From Noviherbaspirillum galbum (GTDB lineage: Bacteria; Pseudomonadota; Gammaproteobacteria; Burkholderiales; Burkholderiaceae_D), in NCBI RefSeq assembly GCF_010974945.1, contig NZ_JAAIVB010000053.1, positions 1-58,058 on the forward strand: a stretch of 58,058 bases of DNA, written 5' to 3'. Each line of letters opens with the position of its first letter. Positions within the stretch are counted from its first letter, which is position 1. The translations under genes and the position numbers were made by a program. Shown here in pieces: positions 56,966 through 58,058 of this stretch. The notes beneath the pieces were generated by a model. It ran no database searches. It had not been told where the DNA came from and was given only the letters and a program-made list of their open reading frames with translations.

Positions 56966-58058
56966 TTGAATAACCTGTCCATCAAATCGCGCCTGATATT
57001 CGTGATCAGCTTTCTGTCGCTGCTGCTGGTCGGCGGCGGCATCATCGGCGTCGCCAGCCTGTATTCGGCAAACGTGTCGATGCGCACCATGTACGAAAAT
57101 CGCCTTGTCCCCATGGGCAAGCTGGATCAGGTGATCCGCGGCATCGACAAGAACCGGCTCGCCATCGTGGAATCGCTCAACGGCGACCCTGCAGTCGTTT
57201 CCAAGCGCATGGATGAAGTCGAGCGACGGATAGAAGAAATCACGAAGAACTGGAACGATTACTACGCTGGCGTCGACGGCGAAGAAAAGAAGCACGCGGA
57301 AAAATTCGTCCAGCTGCGCAAGAAATTCATCGAAGAGGGGCTTAAGCCAGCGGTCGCCGCCAGCCGCAGCATGAACGTGCAACAGGCGATGGAGCTGGCC
57401 GCCGGCCCGCTTGCCCAGAATTACCAGCCGATGCAGGAAGCCTTCGAGGACTTGCTCAGGTTGCAGCAGACGATCGCGAGAACTGAATTCGAGCACAGCC
57501 AGAGCACCTACATGCTGATTCGTAACATGTCGCTGTTTGCCACGCTCGCCGGACTGGCGCTTGCCGCCGTAGTCGGAACGTGGATCATCGGCGCGATCTC
57601 CAAGCCGCTGAACGCGGCCGTGCGGGTGGCGAAGAACGTTGCTTCCGGAGACCTCACGCAGCAGATCGAGGTCCGCTCCAAGGATGAAACCGGACAATTG
57701 CTGCAGGCCTTGAAAGACATGAACGAAAGCCTGGTGAGCACGATAGGCCAGGTCCGCACCGGAACGGAAACGATAGGCGTGGCGTCCAGCGAAATTGCCG
57801 CGGGCAATGCCGACCTGTCGGCGCGCACCGAGTCGCAGGCCAGCTCGCTGGAAGAGACTGCTTCCTCCATGGAAGAACTCACCACCACCGTCAAGCAGAA
57901 CGCCGAGAACGCCCGCCAGGCCAACCAGCTCGTCGTTTCCGCTTCCGACTATGCCGTCAAGGGCGGCGATGTCGTGGGCCAAGTGGTCGACACCATGGGC
58001 TCGATCAAGGAAAGCTCGCGCAAGATCGTCGACATCATCGGCGTCATCGACGGCATCG
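56966..58058 (+). CDS. Methyl-accepting chemotaxis protein, 3'-truncated
   Basis: Chemoreceptor cut by the window end after 364 residues. It starts at TTG (56966) with GAGGGGAG upstream. Transmembrane helix 1 (about 10-32, LIFVISFLSLLLVGGGIIGV) and helix 2 (about 188-210) flank a helical four-helix-bundle-type periplasmic sensor. A HAMP domain follows (ISKPLNAAVRVAKNVASGDL), then the signalling helices with methylation-region heptads (ARTESQASSLEETASSMEEL). The ligand is not readable. It lies 120 bases after cheW, as the receptor of this che operon. Confidence 0.95.
   Translation, partial: MNNLSIKSRLIFVISFLSLLLVGGGIIGVASLYSANVSMRTMYENRLVPMGKLDQVIRGIDKNRLAIVESLNGDPAVVSKRMDEVERRIEEITKNWNDYYAGVDGEEKKHAEKFVQLRKKFIEEGLKPAVAASRSMNVQQAMELAAGPLAQNYQPMQEAFEDLLRLQQTIARTEFEHSQSTYMLIRNMSLFATLAGLALAAVVGTWIIGAISKPLNAAVRVAKNVASGDLTQQIEVRSKDETGQLLQALKDMNESLVSTIGQVRTGTETIGVASSEIAAGNADLSARTESQASSLEETASSMEELTTTVKQNAENARQANQLVVSASDYAVKGGDVVGQVVDTMGSIKESSRKIVDIIGVIDGI

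Overview
The window is GC-rich chromosomal DNA, densely packed with short intergenic gaps. Gene content and order point to a motile member of the Burkholderiales (Betaproteobacteria), most likely family Oxalobacteraceae. The supporting blocks are ndk-rlmN-pilW-rodZ-ispG-hisS-yfgM-bamB-der-hfq-hflX-hflK-hflC-DUF2065-hisZ-purA, surE-pcm-nlpD-rpoS, and flhDC-motAB-che under one class I flagellar regulator. The placement is inferred from synteny and protein resemblance; no search was run. No phage, insertion sequence, CRISPR array or rRNA gene was seen.

Layout. 1-2970: the end of odhB, lpdA (the E2 and E3 parts of 2-oxoglutarate dehydrogenase) and a small lipoprotein gene, closed by a terminator. 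3079-9168: zapE, a charged periplasmic protein, a PP2C phosphatase on the minus strand, a DUF465 protein, a DinG/YoaA-type iron-sulfur helicase and a PilZ/flagellar-brake protein. 9241-10221: a quinone oxidoreductase on the minus strand whose promoter overlaps a palindrome. 10361-16235: surE-pcm-nlpD-rpoS, a 3'-5' exonuclease and rlmD. 16344-17036: a Bax-inhibitor-1 family membrane protein on the minus strand.

17290-33922 is a long housekeeping run covering nucleotide balance, tRNA and rRNA modification, pilus and cell-shape proteins, isoprenoid synthesis, histidyl-tRNA synthesis, outer-membrane assembly, ribosome GTPases, Hfq and the HflKC protease regulator. It ends in hisZ, purA and a phosphoribosyltransferase. 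34235-34321 is tRNA-Leu(CAG) on the minus strand. 34462-39176 holds rnr, rlmB, cysE and yceH. 39314-41191 holds lpxH and two cyclophilins on the minus strand. 41512-47423 holds cysS, an AlkA-type glycosylase, accA, tilS and lysC, followed by tRNA-Ser(GCU). An isolated phytanoyl-CoA dioxygenase-like gene lies at 47810-48649.

48650-58058 is the motility module. A long, relatively AT-rich regulatory region leads into flhD and flhC, then a membrane-anchored methyltransferase, motA, motB, a protein carrying the CheZ phosphatase motif, cheY, cheA, cheW and a chemoreceptor cut by the window end. FlhDC would switch on flagellar genes, MotAB drive the motor, and CheA/CheW/CheY with the receptor control turning. 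The CheZ-like protein probably dephosphorylates CheY-P.

The most interesting signals are in this last region: a pair of 34-bp direct repeats 73 bp apart upstream of flhD, the membrane methyltransferase inserted between flhC and motA, the short CheZ-like protein, and a duplicated 14-residue motif in the CheA linker whose two copies differ only at silent positions.
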